From contig JAAYCB010000370.1 in NCBI GenBank assembly GCA_012744395.1, positions 1 to 49,367 on the forward strand: a stretch of DNA of 49,367 nt, given 5' to 3'. Every line of letters begins with the position of its first letter. Position 1 is the stretch's first letter. Below are positions 33,781-43,648 of this stretch, in pieces. A program made the position numbers and the translations under genes. Origin of the DNA: Pirellulaceae bacterium (GTDB lineage Bacteria; Planctomycetota; Planctomycetia; Pirellulales; Thermoguttaceae). A model generated the notes under the pieces. That model was not told the origin of the DNA. It did no database searches and was given only the letters and a program-made list of their open reading frames with translations.

Positions 33781-34950
33781 ATGTTCCATCGCCAGCTTGT
33801 GTTTTGTGCAATCGTCGCCGCCGAGATCGCCCTGTGCGGGCCCGCGGCAGCCATCCAGGCCGCGGCGGCCCCCAAGGTCTCCGATTTCGAGCAGCTTGAG
33901 GAGGATCGGACCAACGCGTATGCGGCCGAGCTCGAGGCGTTCTTGCGCGACTACCTCGTCGCTCGGTATCCCGACAGGGCGGCCGCCGCTTGGAGCCGCG
34001 ACTACGGCAGCATCGAGGCTTTCTGGAAAAGCGTTGAGCCGAATCGCGCCGCATGGCGCAACCTGGTCAAGCCGCCCGAGCTGGTCAAGACCGGCGCGGC
34101 GCGGCGGGATCCGCATCCGCCGCTTGCGGAGCGGGAGGCGGAGTGGCTCACCGTGCCGCTCGGCGGCCTGGCGGCCGAAGGGATCTTCGCCGTGCCGGCC
34201 GAGGCGACGGCGGACAGGCGCGTGCCGCTGGTGATCGTTCAGCATGGCATCGGCAGCTTCCCGGAACGCAATTTCGGCCTTGCGGACAAAGGGGATGCGT
34301 ATCACAGTTATGCGGGCGAGCTGGTCAACAGCGGTTTCGCCGTCCTCACCCCGCTGAACCTGCGGTCCGTGGAACGCCGAAACCGGATCGAGCGCCTCTG
34401 CCGGCTGGCGGAAATGAGCCTGCCGGGGATCGAGTTGGTCCGCATGCAGCGCCTGTTGGACGAAGTCTTGGAGGACCCCCGGATCGACCCCGATCGGGTC
34501 GGGATGTGGGGTCTTTCCCTCGGCGGGCTGGCGACCATGTTCTGGACTCCACTGGAGGGGCGGATCAAGGCGGCGGTCGTCGCCGGCTGGTTCAACCACC
34601 GCCGCAACAAGATGGTCATTCCCGACCCGCGCTATAGTTGCTTCCTCGAAACCAAGGAAGAGCACGCCTTCTTCGACGGCTGGCTGTCGGCCTACAGCGA
34701 CGCGGACGTGGCCAGCCTGATCTGCCCGCGGCCATTGATGATCCAGACCGGCAAGAAAGACGGGATCGCCTGGTGGCCCCTGGTGGTCGAAGAGTTTGAG
34801 GCCGCCAGGCAGCATTACCAGAAGCTCGGCATTGCCGACCGGATCGAGCTCGATCTCCGCGAGGGCGGTCACGAGACGCACGTCGAGAGCGGCCTGCGGT
34901 TCCTCACCACGTGGCTGAAGGAGAAGCCGATCGAATACCCGCCACGGTAA
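33781..34950 (+). CDS. Secreted alpha/beta hydrolase (acetyl-esterase / dienelactone-hydrolase-like)
   Basis: 389 residues; AAAGGAG lies 9 nt before the ATG. Signal peptide about 1-30. The catalytic domain has VIVQHGIGS (oxyanion strand, about 151-159), the nucleophile elbow WGLSLGG (Ser246), an acid in GKKDGIAWW (Asp327) and a histidine in EGGHETH (His364 or His367). PLNLRSVERRN and SLICPRPLMIQTGKKD resemble planctomycete acetyl-xylan-esterase-like proteins. It probably removes ester groups from polysaccharide or similar substrates outside the cytoplasm. Its neighbours, a lyase-like protein and a Tat oxidoreductase, support a carbohydrate role; the exact substrate is unknown. Confidence 0.85.
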   Translation: MFHRQLVFCAIVAAEIALCGPAAAIQAAAAPKVSDFEQLEEDRTNAYAAELEAFLRDYLVARYPDRAAAAWSRDYGSIEAFWKSVEPNRAAWRNLVKPPELVKTGAARRDPHPPLAEREAEWLTVPLGGLAAEGIFAVPAEATADRRVPLVIVQHGIGSFPERNFGLADKGDAYHSYAGELVNSGFAVLTPLNLRSVERRNRIERLCRLAEMSLPGIELVRMQRLLDEVLEDPRIDPDRVGMWGLSLGGLATMFWTPLEGRIKAAVVAGWFNHRRNKMVIPDPRYSCFLETKEEHAFFDGWLSAYSDADVASLICPRPLMIQTGKKDGIAWWPLVVEEFEAARQHYQKLGIADRIELDLREGGHETHVESGLRFLTTWLKEKPIEYPPR

Positions 34951-34977
34951 GGCCGCACTGGCGTGACCGGAAGCCTA

Positions 34978-35046
34978 AGCGAGGACAACGCGGGTTGGCT
35001 GTCCTCGCTGACGCGTCGGGTCAACATTCGGCTTGAGAATCCGGGC
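34978..35046. repeat. Palindromic dispersed repeat (copy 1)
   Basis: A perfect 10-bp stem (AGCGAGGACA, 34978-34987, with TGTCCTCGCT, 35000-35009) is followed by TGACGCGTCGGGT and TTGAGAATCCGGGC. The phrase CCTCGCTGACGC ... GGGT ... TTGAGAATC recurs at 43617-43648. The hairpin may also end the hydrolase transcript. Confidence 0.6.
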
Positions 35047-35103
35047 TAGAACTCGAACGTCAGGCTGAGGTTCAGGCGCTGTAGCTCGACGAGCGGCTCG
35101 GTC

Positions 35104-37776
35104 TTGGACAGCTTGGGCGCCGTGTACTGGCTGCGGAGGCTCGAGGGGCCCGACCTCGACCGCTTGCAGGGAAAGATCCTCACGCTGGAGGCCGAACCGA
35201 TCGTGCTGCCCGAATCGGCGATCGTCGCCGCGCCGCAGGCGAGTCTCAACAACATGCAATCGCCGGGTAGCATCAACCCGAACATCCCCTACACGCATTG
35301 GGTTTCCGTCACTTCCGGCGAAATTCTTGAAGACGTTGACTTCGGCAATCATCTCCTGGCGACACTGACCGTGACCTTGGGTGCAACCACGGTCGTTGAA
35401 AACGCCGGACCGGCGGCGACCACGGTGACAATCACGCGAACCGCGAGCACGACCAGCGAACTTGTCGTCAACCTGACCAGCAGCGACCCGACCGAAGCCA
35501 CCGTGCCCGCCAGGGCCACGATTCCCGCCGGCCAGCCGTCGGTGACGGTCAGCCTGGACGCGGTCGACGACGCGCTGCTCGACGGCGCGCAGACGGTGAC
35601 GATTAGGGCAACCGAAATCATTGCCGGTGGCACCGGCCTGGACCCTGGTTTCGGCGAGAGTGGCTACGCGGCCACGCCGCTTCACGTGCTCACTTCCGAT
35701 TCCCGTCCGGGCCTGGTGATCCTGCCGGACGGGAGCATCATCGGAGTGGGCGACGACGCAACCGGAAGCGACAATGCCTGGCAGGTTGTCAAGGTGACGC
35801 CCGCCGGGCAGCTCGACGCGACCTTTGGATCGGGCGGGGTCGTGGCCACCAGCTTCGGGACGGGCGGGGGCCTGCCGCATGCGGTTGCGCTCCAGGCCGA
35901 CGGCAAGATCGTTGTGGCTGGGGAGGCCGACGGCGGGGCCACCATCGACGAGGACATTGCCCTCGCCCGCTACAGCGCCGATGGGTCACTGGACACTTCG
36001 TTCGCGGACGCTGGCAAGCTGAGGATCGAGTTCGATACCGGACATGCGAGCGCCTACGATCTGCTCGTGCTGCCGGACGGGAAGCTGCTGGTTATCGGCG
36101 TCGGGCCGCTGGGCGTTTTCCTAATGAGCCGACTCAACAGCGACGGTTCGCTCGATGCGACGTTCGGAACCGGCGGCACGCTGACAATTCCCAACACAAT
36201 TGCCGGCAGCGCCCTTTATTATACTGATGCCGAACTGATGCCCGACGGTCGCCACGTCTACGTCGCCGGCGCATATGACAACGCCGTATCGGTCTTCGAC
36301 CGCAACGTGACCACGGGGCGGCTTTCCTACCGATTCGTCACAAAGCGGGATGGCATAGGTTTCCTCAGCGGCGTCCGGTCGGTCGCGGTCAGCCCCGACG
36401 GGCTGTTTGTTTACGCCGGAGAATATACTGCGAATGCCCTTACTGGCATGTACCGTGCGCAGGGCAGACCCGGACCCACTGCCTATCAGATCACGCTCGG
36501 CGTTGGAGAGGTTGTCGAGGGTCTCAACTTCGGCAATGTCAGCACCTCCGGCGAAATCCGCGGCACGAAGTGGAACGACCTCGACGGCGACGGCCAGCGC
36601 GACACGGGCGAGCCGGGGCTCGGCAACGTCAAAGTGTATATCGACTTGGACAACAACCGCCAGTTCGATCCGATCGGCGAGCCGAGCGTCTTGACCGCCT
36701 CTGACGGCAGTTATTCGTTCACGGGGCTCGGCCCGGGGACGTACACCGTTGCGGAGATTGTCCCAGACGGCTGGACTCAGACGTGGCCCGATCCCGGCCA
36801 AGGCGGAATTGAGCGGGTCAGCGCCAAGCCCGACGGCAGTTCGAGCAACGCTGATTCCCTTTTGCCGGCCCTCAGCGCCGACGGGCGTTACATCGTCTTT
36901 ACAACGCCCGCTTCTGATCTCCTGCCGGGCGACACGGCAGGTTTCTATGACATCTACCTTGTGGATCGCCAGACCGGCGCCCGCGAGCGGGTCACGATTC
37001 TGCCCGGCGGCGTGGAGCCAAATGGCCACTGCTTCTATCCGGCGATCAGCGACGACGGCCGGTTCGTCGCGTTCGCCTCGACGGCGACAAATCTCGGCGC
37101 CGGCGGCACCAGCGGCGACGGACGCTACGTGGCCTTTTTCTCCTACGCGTCGAACCTCGTGCCCGGCGATACCAACGCGACCTTCGATATGTTCGTCTAC
37201 GATCGGCTGACAGCCAGCACGCGGCGCGTCAACGTCGCCGGCGACGGGTCCGAGGCGACGGTTGGTCCGGAGTATATTTACGGGTTGGCAATCAGCGACG
37301 ATGGCGCCTTCGTGGCATTCACCAACAAAGATACGAATCTCGTTCCGGGCGATATCGGCGGCTTCTTGGATGTGTATGTCGCCTCGACGACTGCCCGGCT
37401 GCCCGGAACTTGCGCCGTAGCACTCGCGGCCGGCGCAGTCCAGCAGAATGTCGATTTTGGGAACCGCTTGAACTTGCCAACCGTGACGCTCTCGGTGGAC
37501 AAGGCGACGATCGCCGAGGCTGCCGGCGTGGCCACGTTCACGGCGACGCTCTCGGCCGCCTCGGGGCTGCCGGTAACGGTTGACCTGGGCTTCACCGGCA
37601 CGGCCAAGCTGACCGACGACTACACGCGATCGGGCACGCAGATCATCATCGCCGCGGGCAGCCTGACCGGGTCGCTTACCGTCACGAGCATTGACGATGC
37701 GATCGTCGAGGGCAACGAGACGGCCGCGGCGGAAACGACATTCTGCTCGGCGAGGGTGGCCGCGACACCGTGCTGA
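35104..37776 (+). pseudogene. Remnant of a giant mosaic surface protein, 5' part
   Basis: 890 codons open, but with no signal peptide and only a TTG start with a stop codon shortly upstream, so the 5' end is missing. Domains in order: SdrD-B-like tail (ILEDVDFGN, about 73-82), Calx-beta-like (85-178), delta-60-type repeats (GQLDATFGSGG, GSLDTSFADAG, GSLDATFGTGG; about 179-363), a YVTN/lactonase-like propeller piece (364-455), a second SdrD-B-like module (IRGTKWNDLDGDGQRD; 470-575), WD40/TolB-like PD40 repeats (LSADGRYIVF, ISDDGRFVAF, ISDDGAFVAF; 590-770) and a second Calx-beta (796-878) cut at IVEGNET. Many domains stop abruptly and join the next, as if segments between similar repeats had been lost. 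The frame breaks near 37720-37740 into the next entry. Either a decayed gene or collapsed repeats in an assembly. Confidence 0.65.
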
Positions 37777-38742
37777 TCCACGGGACAAGCGCCTCCGAAA
37801 GGCTCTGGATGTCGTTCGGCCGGGCCTTCCTTCAGGGCGCCGCGTATTCCGTCGAGGCCGGCAGCGCCGAGGAGATCACGGTCGACGGCAAGGGGCGCTA
37901 CGACATTGTCGAAAGGCTGGAGGGTTCACCCGGCGACGATTGGGTCGTCCTGCGACCTGGCGAGACGGTGATCCGTGGGGCCGACTTCACGAATACCGCG
38001 ATCGGCTTCGAGGAGGTCTACGCATACGGCAGCGCCGGCAAGGACACGGCAAGCCTGTACGACACCGCCGCGGACGACACGTTCAAGTCGAATGGCCAGA
38101 GCGACTGGGCCTGGATGCGCGGGCCGGGGTATTTCCATCGGGCAAAGGGCTTCGACTTCGTCCACGGATACTCCACAGGCGGCGCGGATCAAGCCTACCT
38201 CCATGATTCCGCCGGCGACGACCAGTTCAAGGCCTATACCGACGACGCCAAGGACATGGAATATGCGAAATTGTTCGACACGGTATTGGCCAGATCGTCC
38301 CGGGGCGAAGACGACCTGGCGCTGTTCTTCGACGATCCCGGCACAACCAACGGACAGGTTTTCAGAGGCTTGGCGGGCAAAGGCGAGCTCTTCGGCAAGA
38401 CCGCCGGCGGCAGCGATTTCCAGGTGACCGCGAGAAACTTCGCGGCCGTCACGGCAACGGAAAGCCGCGGGACCGGCCACGTCGCCCGGCTTGTTGACAC
38501 CCCCGGCGACGACCACCTCGTCATCGACGGCGCGCTGGCCAGCATGTACCGGTACAATCGACCCGCCCGACGGCTCCGCCAAGGGCGAGCGCGGCCTGGA
38601 ACTTCTCTGCCAGGTCATGGCCAGCGATCGGATCGAGGTCTACCGCCAACAGAATCAGGAAAGCTCCGTGGACACCAGGCACGTCAGGGCGGTCGACATC
38701 GCCTTGCACTACGACGACCCGATTGGCTGGCGCGACATCTAG
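37695..38742 (+). pseudogene. Remnant of the giant surface protein, frameshifted 3' part with GDD repeats
   Basis: Coding resumes in another frame (open from 37695) with an RTX-like GRGGNDILLGEGGRD. It then runs through repeats of the type VYAYGSAGKDTASLYDTAADDTF, GADQAYLHDSAGDDQFKA and VARLVDTPGDDHLV, the C-terminal repeat style of large planctomycete surface proteins. Near 38555, after LASMYR, the sense frame shifts again, back to the first frame, and continues as DPPDGSAKGERGLELL to a stop at 38742 (ending YDDPIGWRDI). Continuing instead in the 37770 frame gives an arginine-rich nonsense tail to 38918. Two frameshifts in one locus mean a pseudogene or sequencing/assembly errors. Confidence 0.6.
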
Positions 38743-38908
38743 ACCTTGATCCGCAGGCGAACACTCGCAACCGATTCCGCCAAAACAACACCCCCACCGG
38801 ATTCCAGCGGCCGCCGGTTCAAGCACGGACCACCGCGCTGCCTGCTCCCGCCGCCGCGGCGACGCGAGCATTAGCCAAGGAAATATTATCTATTAGACTA
38901 AATCTGGA

Positions 38909-38936
38909 TTGCTCATAGTAAGGCGCGCGCTATAAT
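38909..38936 (+). promoter_or_regulatory. Candidate promoter of the glutamate-synthase-like gene
   Basis: TTGCTC, 16-nt spacer, TATAAT, in a locally AT-rich stretch (38876-38920). Perfect -10. The start would be near 38943, about 100 nt before the ATG. Confidence 0.55.
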
Positions 38937-38939
38937 CTT

Positions 38940-38976
38940 GGTTGGGCCGGCCGGCATTTCGCCGATCGGCCCAACC
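38940..38976 (+). other. Leader hairpin before the glutamate-synthase-like gene
   Basis: Perfect 10-bp stem GGTTGGGCCG/CGGCCCAACC around a 17-nt loop, at the predicted transcript start. It could be a 5' stabilising or regulatory structure; no known riboswitch fold recognised. The rest of 38743-39044 has no gene. Confidence 0.4.
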
Positions 38977-39044
38977 GTGGCGCGGCATCACCACTGCGAC
39001 CCGCCGCTCGTGACCTTTCACCTCCCAAGCGAACGGACTGATCC

Positions 39045-40229
39045 ATGGGCAGACTTCAACGACCCCACGGCGCGGATATGACGCAGGCCGGCGACCGTTC
39101 GCGCGAGGTTGCCCGCGGCGGCGAGAGCCGCCCTGCCCGCTGCTCCCAGTTGATAAACCGGGGCACCGCGCGCGGCGGAGAAGGCGTCTCGGCGGGCCTG
39201 GCCGCCAGCGGCGATGGCTGCCCCGTCCCGCCCACCGGCACGGAGACGTCTTACGGTTGGGATCGCCAGGTGAAGCTTGCGATGCCGGTGATCAGCGAGG
39301 CTCTCGGCCCGATGGAGACGGGGCAAGAGGACTGGGAACCGCTTGCCGTCGCGGCGGCGCTGGCCGGTGTGACGCTGGTCTGCGGAGCGGAACTGTGCCG
39401 CCCGGGGCCGCAGCCGGACGCCCGCGGCAAGATCGTCCACTGGCCCGGCATCGACCGGGCAGTTCGCGCATACAACACGCACCAAGGGGACTACGGCGAG
39501 CTGCTGGTCCAGGTGAGCATCGACGACGCGCGGCGCGGCGCGGCGGAATACCTGATCGAGAAGCACGGTCTGGAGTCGCTCGAGTTGAGGTGGGGGCGAG
39601 GCGCCAACCGGATCGGCGGCGAGGCCGCGATCGCTTCGCTCGACCGGGCCCTGGAACTGAATCGCTGCGGCCAGACCGTGACCCCCAATCCAACGGCGGA
39701 CGCCGTCCAGGCGGCATTCAGGCGCGGGGCGCTCAAGCAGTTCGGGCGCCACGGCCGCCTCGGATTGATTGACGAGGAGGGTTTTCTGGCCGAATGCGAT
39801 CGCCTCCGCGGCCTGGGGTTCCAGCGGATTGCCCTGAAGGCCGAGATTTACGAGCTCCGCGAGTTGGCCCTGGCCATGACATGGGCCGGCCAGGCGCGGA
39901 TCGACCTGCTCTCGATCGGCGGCGGCCCCGCCGGTTCGGGCACCCGCCCCGCGCGGATCGCGCCAGCAGGGAGCTTGCCGGCGAGCCGCCTCCACGCGGC
40001 CGCCGTCGAGTTCGCCGGCCGGCTTGCGGCCGAGGGAAGACCGGTGCCCGACCTGGCCTTGGCCGGCCCGCTCAGCGCCGAAGGCGACATTTTCAAGACA
40101 GTCGCCCTGGGCGCGCCCTACGTCAAGGCCGTCCGCTTGTGCCCGGCAATGATCCGCCCCGCGATCGCCGGCAAGACCGTCGGCCGGTGGGCCGGGCAAG
40201 GCGATTGGCCCCGGATCAGGTTCGCTTGA
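39045..40229 (+). CDS. Glutamate-synthase-like FMN TIM-barrel protein
   Basis: 394 residues. The core matches the FMN-binding domain of glutamate synthase: KLAMPVISEALG, AAALAGVTLVCGAELC, LELRWGRGANRIGGE, a barrel lysine near FQRIALKAE, LLSIGGGPAGSGTRP (compare the SGHDGGTGASP loop) and LALAGPLSAEGDIFKTVALGAPYVKAV (compare the GGLRTGRDVVIAALLGA strand). The family's C-terminal cysteine cluster and alpha-type domain are absent; the protein ends at GKTVGRWAGQGDWP. The N-terminal 60 residues are basic, low-complexity and may not be translated. It may be an oxidoreductase derived from GltB. A link to glutamate metabolism with gdhA is tempting but not shown. Its 3' end overlaps mutL by 14 nt, convergent. 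Confidence 0.7.
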   Translation: MGRLQRPHGADMTQAGDRSREVARGGESRPARCSQLINRGTARGGEGVSAGLAASGDGCPVPPTGTETSYGWDRQVKLAMPVISEALGPMETGQEDWEPLAVAAALAGVTLVCGAELCRPGPQPDARGKIVHWPGIDRAVRAYNTHQGDYGELLVQVSIDDARRGAAEYLIEKHGLESLELRWGRGANRIGGEAAIASLDRALELNRCGQTVTPNPTADAVQAAFRRGALKQFGRHGRLGLIDEEGFLAECDRLRGLGFQRIALKAEIYELRELALAMTWAGQARIDLLSIGGGPAGSGTRPARIAPAGSLPASRLHAAAVEFAGRLAAEGRPVPDLALAGPLSAEGDIFKTVALGAPYVKAVRLCPAMIRPAIAGKTVGRWAGQGDWPRIRFA

Positions 40230-42081
40230 ACTGCCGATCCAGCTCTTCGCGGCTGAAGACGAGCGCGGCCGGCCGGCCGTGCGGGCAGTGGTGGGGGTCG
40301 TCGACGAGGTGCCGCTGGTCGAGCAGCGAATCGATCTCTTCGGGGGTCAGCCGGTCGCCGGCCTTGACCGCCGCCTTGCAGGCGATCGTGTGCATCAACG
40401 CGTCGAGCAGATCGCGGCTCTGCGGCTCCTTGCCACCGCTCATCAGGGGTTCGAGCAGGCCGCGGAGGACTTCCGAGGCGCTTGTCCCGGCGAGCATCGC
40501 CGGATAGCCCGAGACGAGTATCGTGTCGCCGCCGAACGGTTCGATCCGCACGCCGAGCCGTTCGAGCAGCGCGCGGTGCTCGATCGCGGCGGCGGCCTCG
40601 GCCGGCGACAGGTCGACCGGTTCGGAGACGAGGAGCGATTGGGTCTCCACCGGTCCGGACTCCACGCGGCGGCGGAGCTGCTCGTAGAGAATCCGTTCGT
40701 GGAGGGCGTGCTGGTCGATCACCACCACGCCGTCGGCGCTCTCGCTGACGAGGTATCGATTGTGGATTTGCAGGGCCCTGGGCGCCCGGTAGCCGTCCAG
40801 GGCGGCGCAGCGCGGCGCGGCGGAATCTTCCTCGCGCTCCGCCGGCCGCCGGTCGGGATCGCCCCAGTCGCGGTCGAGCCGGTGCAGCGACAGTTCACCG
40901 CCGGATGCCCCCCAGGCGGGCCCGCCGGAACCCTCCGCCCCGGCCGGTTCGGGCGAGCCAGCGCCGCGCTGCCAGCCGGCGACTTCGCCCTTGGCCCAGT
41001 CGACGACCTGCTGCCGAATCCGCTCCCCCGGCTGGTCCCCCTGCGGCGCGGCGGAATCCGGCCCTGCGGGCAGCGCCACGCGGGTGGTCAGGTCCGTCGA
41101 GAGGAATCGCGTGCGGAGCGCCGAGAGCAGTTGGCTGTAGATCCGGCTCGCGTCCTGGAAGCGGACTTCGAGCTTGGTGGGATGGACGTTGACGTCGACC
41201 ATCTCCGGCGGCATGTCGAGCGAGAGCACGGCGATCGGGTAGCGGCCGGTCATCAACATCCCGCGGTAGGCCTCGCCCAGGGCGTGCTGGAGGGACCGGT
41301 CGCGGATCGAGCGGCCGTTGAGGAACAGGTACTGCGCGCGGTTGTTGCTGCGATTCTGCCCCGGGTGGGCGGCGTATCCGGCTAACCGCACGGGGCCGTC
41401 GACGCTCTCGACCGGGATCATCGCCTCGGCGATCGGCCGGCCGAGCAGGGCAGCGATCCGCTCCAGCCAACTCTCCGCGGCGGGCAGGTCGAAGACAAGC
41501 CGCTCGTTGTGACGCAAGGTGAAGTGAATCGAGCGCCAGGCCAGGGCGATCCGGGTGAAGACCTCGCTGATGTGCCCCAGCTCGGTCTGCGGCGACTTGA
41601 GAAACTTGCGGCGGACGGGCGTGTTGTAGAACAGGTTGCGGACTTCGATCGCCGTCCCCGGCGGAGCGCCGCAGGGGGCGACCTGCCCGGCGACGCCCCC
41701 GACAACCTCGATTTCGGCCCCGGCCGGATCCGCGGCCGTGCGGCTGCGAATCGCCAGCCGGCTGATTTCGGCGATCGACGCCAGGGCCTCGCCGCGGAAG
41801 CCGAGCGTGGCGACGCAGAACAGGTCGTCGGCGCTGGCCAGCTTGCTTGTCGCGTGGGCGGCGACCGCCAGAGGGAGCTGCCCCGCCGCGATTCCCGCTC
41901 CGTTGTCGACAATCCGGATCAGGTCCGAGCCACCCGCCGTGACCGAGACGTCGATCCTCGATGCCCCGGCGTCGACGGCGTTTTCCATCAACTCCTTGAC
42001 GACGCTGGCGGGCCGTTCGATGACCTCGCCCGCGGCGATCTTGTTCACGATGCTCTGCGAAAGCTTGTGGATTTGCCCCAT
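40216..42081 (-). CDS. mutL: DNA mismatch repair protein MutL
   Basis: 621 residues from ATG of MGQIHKLS; a GTG three codons earlier is also possible. The N-terminal GHKL ATPase has IAAGEVIERPASVVKELMENAVDAG, DNGAGI and GFRGEALASI, followed by DVNVHPTKLEVRF. An acidic, proline-rich linker spans about 335-430. The C-terminal dimerisation/endonuclease domain has DQHALHERILYE, which fits DQHA(x)2E(x)4E, plus ACKAAVKAGD and CPHGRP, so the nicking activity should be intact, as in bacteria without MutH. It mediates strand incision after MutS recognition. It is 27 nt after the NtrC-type regulator gene on the same strand. Confidence 0.96.
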   Translation of the reverse strand: MGQIHKLSQSIVNKIAAGEVIERPASVVKELMENAVDAGASRIDVSVTAGGSDLIRIVDNGAGIAAGQLPLAVAAHATSKLASADDLFCVATLGFRGEALASIAEISRLAIRSRTAADPAGAEIEVVGGVAGQVAPCGAPPGTAIEVRNLFYNTPVRRKFLKSPQTELGHISEVFTRIALAWRSIHFTLRHNERLVFDLPAAESWLERIAALLGRPIAEAMIPVESVDGPVRLAGYAAHPGQNRSNNRAQYLFLNGRSIRDRSLQHALGEAYRGMLMTGRYPIAVLSLDMPPEMVDVNVHPTKLEVRFQDASRIYSQLLSALRTRFLSTDLTTRVALPAGPDSAAPQGDQPGERIRQQVVDWAKGEVAGWQRGAGSPEPAGAEGSGGPAWGASGGELSLHRLDRDWGDPDRRPAEREEDSAAPRCAALDGYRAPRALQIHNRYLVSESADGVVVIDQHALHERILYEQLRRRVESGPVETQSLLVSEPVDLSPAEAAAAIEHRALLERLGVRIEPFGGDTILVSGYPAMLAGTSASEVLRGLLEPLMSGGKEPQSRDLLDALMHTIACKAAVKAGDRLTPEEIDSLLDQRHLVDDPHHCPHGRPAALVFSREELDRQFKRT

Positions 42082-42108
42082 GGAGTGCACTTCGCGTTCA
42101 GGGATCGA

Positions 42109-43521
42109 TCAGAGCTGGTATTCCTTGATCTTCCGGTAGAGTGTCCGTTCTCCGATCCCGAGCATGTTGGCGGCCTCTTCGCGGTTGCCGTCGGTGACCC
42201 GCAGCGTCTCGGCGATGAACAGCCGTTCGATCTCCTGGAGCGGCTTGCCGACCAGCGCGGCAAGCGAATTGCCCGGCGTCTCCGCGGCCGGCGCGGACGG
42301 TTCGGCAAGCTCGTCGGGCAAGTCGTCGCAGTCGAGCAGCCCGTCGTAATCGACGACGATCATGCTCTCGACGACATTCCGCAACTGCCGGACGTTGCCC
42401 GGCCAGTCGTAGGCCAGAAGCCGGCGGCGCGCCGCCGAGGCAACACCCTTGATCTGCTTGTCGTGCTGCTTGGCGAATTGCCTGATGAAGTGCTCGACGA
42501 GCGCGGGGATGTCGGCGCTGCGTTCCAGCAGCGTCGGCAGGCGGATCGTGACCACCTTCAGCCGGTGATACAGGTCGCGGCGGAAAGCGCCCTCCTCGAT
42601 GGACTCTTCCAGATCCCGGTTGGTCGCCGAGAGGATGCGAACGTTGACGTGGATCGGCTCATTGGAACCGACTCGGGTGATCTGGCTGTTCTCCAGCACC
42701 CGCAGCAGCTTGATCTGCGTGGCCATCGGCATGTCGCCGACTTCGTCGAGGAACAACGTGCCGCCGTGCGCGTATTCGAATTTCCCCACACGGTCGGCCG
42801 AGGCGTCCGTGAAAGCGCCTTTGACATGGCCGAAAAGCTCGCTCTCGAGGATATTCTCGCTCAGTGCCGCGCAGTTCAGCGCCACGAACGGCTTGTTCTT
42901 CCGCGGGCTGTTCTGGTGGATCGCCTGGGCGACCAGCTCCTTTCCGGTGCCGGTTGCGCCCTCGATGAGAACGCTCGCCTTGGTCGGCGCGATCCGCTTC
43001 AGCCGCTCGATCACCTCGCGCATCTGCGGGCTGTCGCCGACGACGCCCTGGAACCCGAATTTCTCGTCGAGGCGGCGATGCAATTCGAGATTCGTCCGCC
43101 GCAAACTGACGCTCTGGGCGGCCTTTTCCGTGACGGTCCGCAGCTGGGCGATGTCGAGCGGCTTGAGCAGGTAGTTGAAAGCGCCCTGCTGCATCGCGGT
43201 CACGGCGGACGGGATGCTGCCGTGGCCGGTCATCAGAATCACCTCGGCGTCCGGCAGGTCGCTTTTCGCCTTGGCGAGGATTCCCAGCCCGTCGACGTCC
43301 GTCATCACCAGGTCGGTGACGACCACGTCGTAATCGCCCTCCTCGATCATCCGCACCCCCTCCTCGCCGCTGGTCGCGATCCGGCAGGAGTAGCCCACCC
43401 GGTCCAGGCATTCCTCGACCGCCAAGGCGTGGGCCGGATCGTTGTCGACGACAAGCACGCGAACCGGCCGCCGCCCGCCGGCGGAGTCTGTTTGCTTCGA
43501 GTCTTTGGCAGTCATACTCAT
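42109..43521 (-). CDS. Sigma-54-dependent response regulator, NtrC family
   Basis: 470 residues. Receiver domain 20-135 with Asp26/Asp28, phospho-acceptor Asp70 (VVTDLVM) and Lys120 (LLKPLD). AAA+ domain about 160-395: Walker A GATGTGKE (188-195), sigma-54 contact loop GAFTDA (235-240, GAFTGA in most members), Walker B LFLDE (256-260) and the arginine-finger region [11 protein letters not shown]-terminal Fis-type helix-turn-helix follows (435-470, [20 protein letters not shown]). It activates sigma-54 promoters on phosphorylation. The partner is probably the histidine kinase 127 nt upstream. Target unknown; the sigma-54-type site before gdhA is one candidate. Confidence 0.95.
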   Translation of the reverse strand: MSMTAKDSKQTDSAGGRRPVRVLVVDNDPAHALAVEECLDRVGYSCRIATSGEEGVRMIEEGDYDVVVTDLVMTDVDGLGILAKAKSDLPDAEVILMTGHGSIPSAVTAMQQGAFNYLLKPLDIAQLRTVTEKAAQSVSLRRTNLELHRRLDEKFGFQGVVGDSPQMREVIERLKRIAPTKASVLIEGATGTGKELVAQAIHQNSPRKNKPFVALNCAALSENILESELFGHVKGAFTDASADRVGKFEYAHGGTLFLDEVGDMPMATQIKLLRVLENSQITRVGSNEPIHVNVRILSATNRDLEESIEEGAFRRDLYHRLKVVTIRLPTLLERSADIPALVEHFIRQFAKQHDKQIKGVASAARRRLLAYDWPGNVRQLRNVVESMIVVDYDGLLDCDDLPDELAEPSAPAAETPGNSLAALVGKPLQEIERLFIAETLRVTDGNREEAANMLGIGERTLYRKIKEYQL

Positions 43522-43616
43522 TCGATCATAGCGGCATCGGCGCGGTGGGGCCAGGGTCGCGCCCGCCCCGCCCCGATCGCAACCCGGCGGGCAAGCCAGG
43601 GGGGCTGAACAAGCGG

Positions 43617-43648
43617 GCCTCGCTGACGCTGCGGGTTGAGAATCTGGC
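43617..43648. repeat. Dispersed repeat (copy 2)
   Basis: CCTCGCTGACGCTGCGGGTTGAGAATCTGGC-like sequence related to 34978-35046. It lies in the gap between the kinase and regulator genes and touches the kinase stop codon. The phrase resembles a common planctomycete intergenic repeat. Confidence 0.55.

Noticed and set aside
36121..37788. 555-codon minus-strand frame over the broken surface gene
   Set aside because: Plus-strand domain motifs are clear; the minus translation is arginine-rich and featureless.
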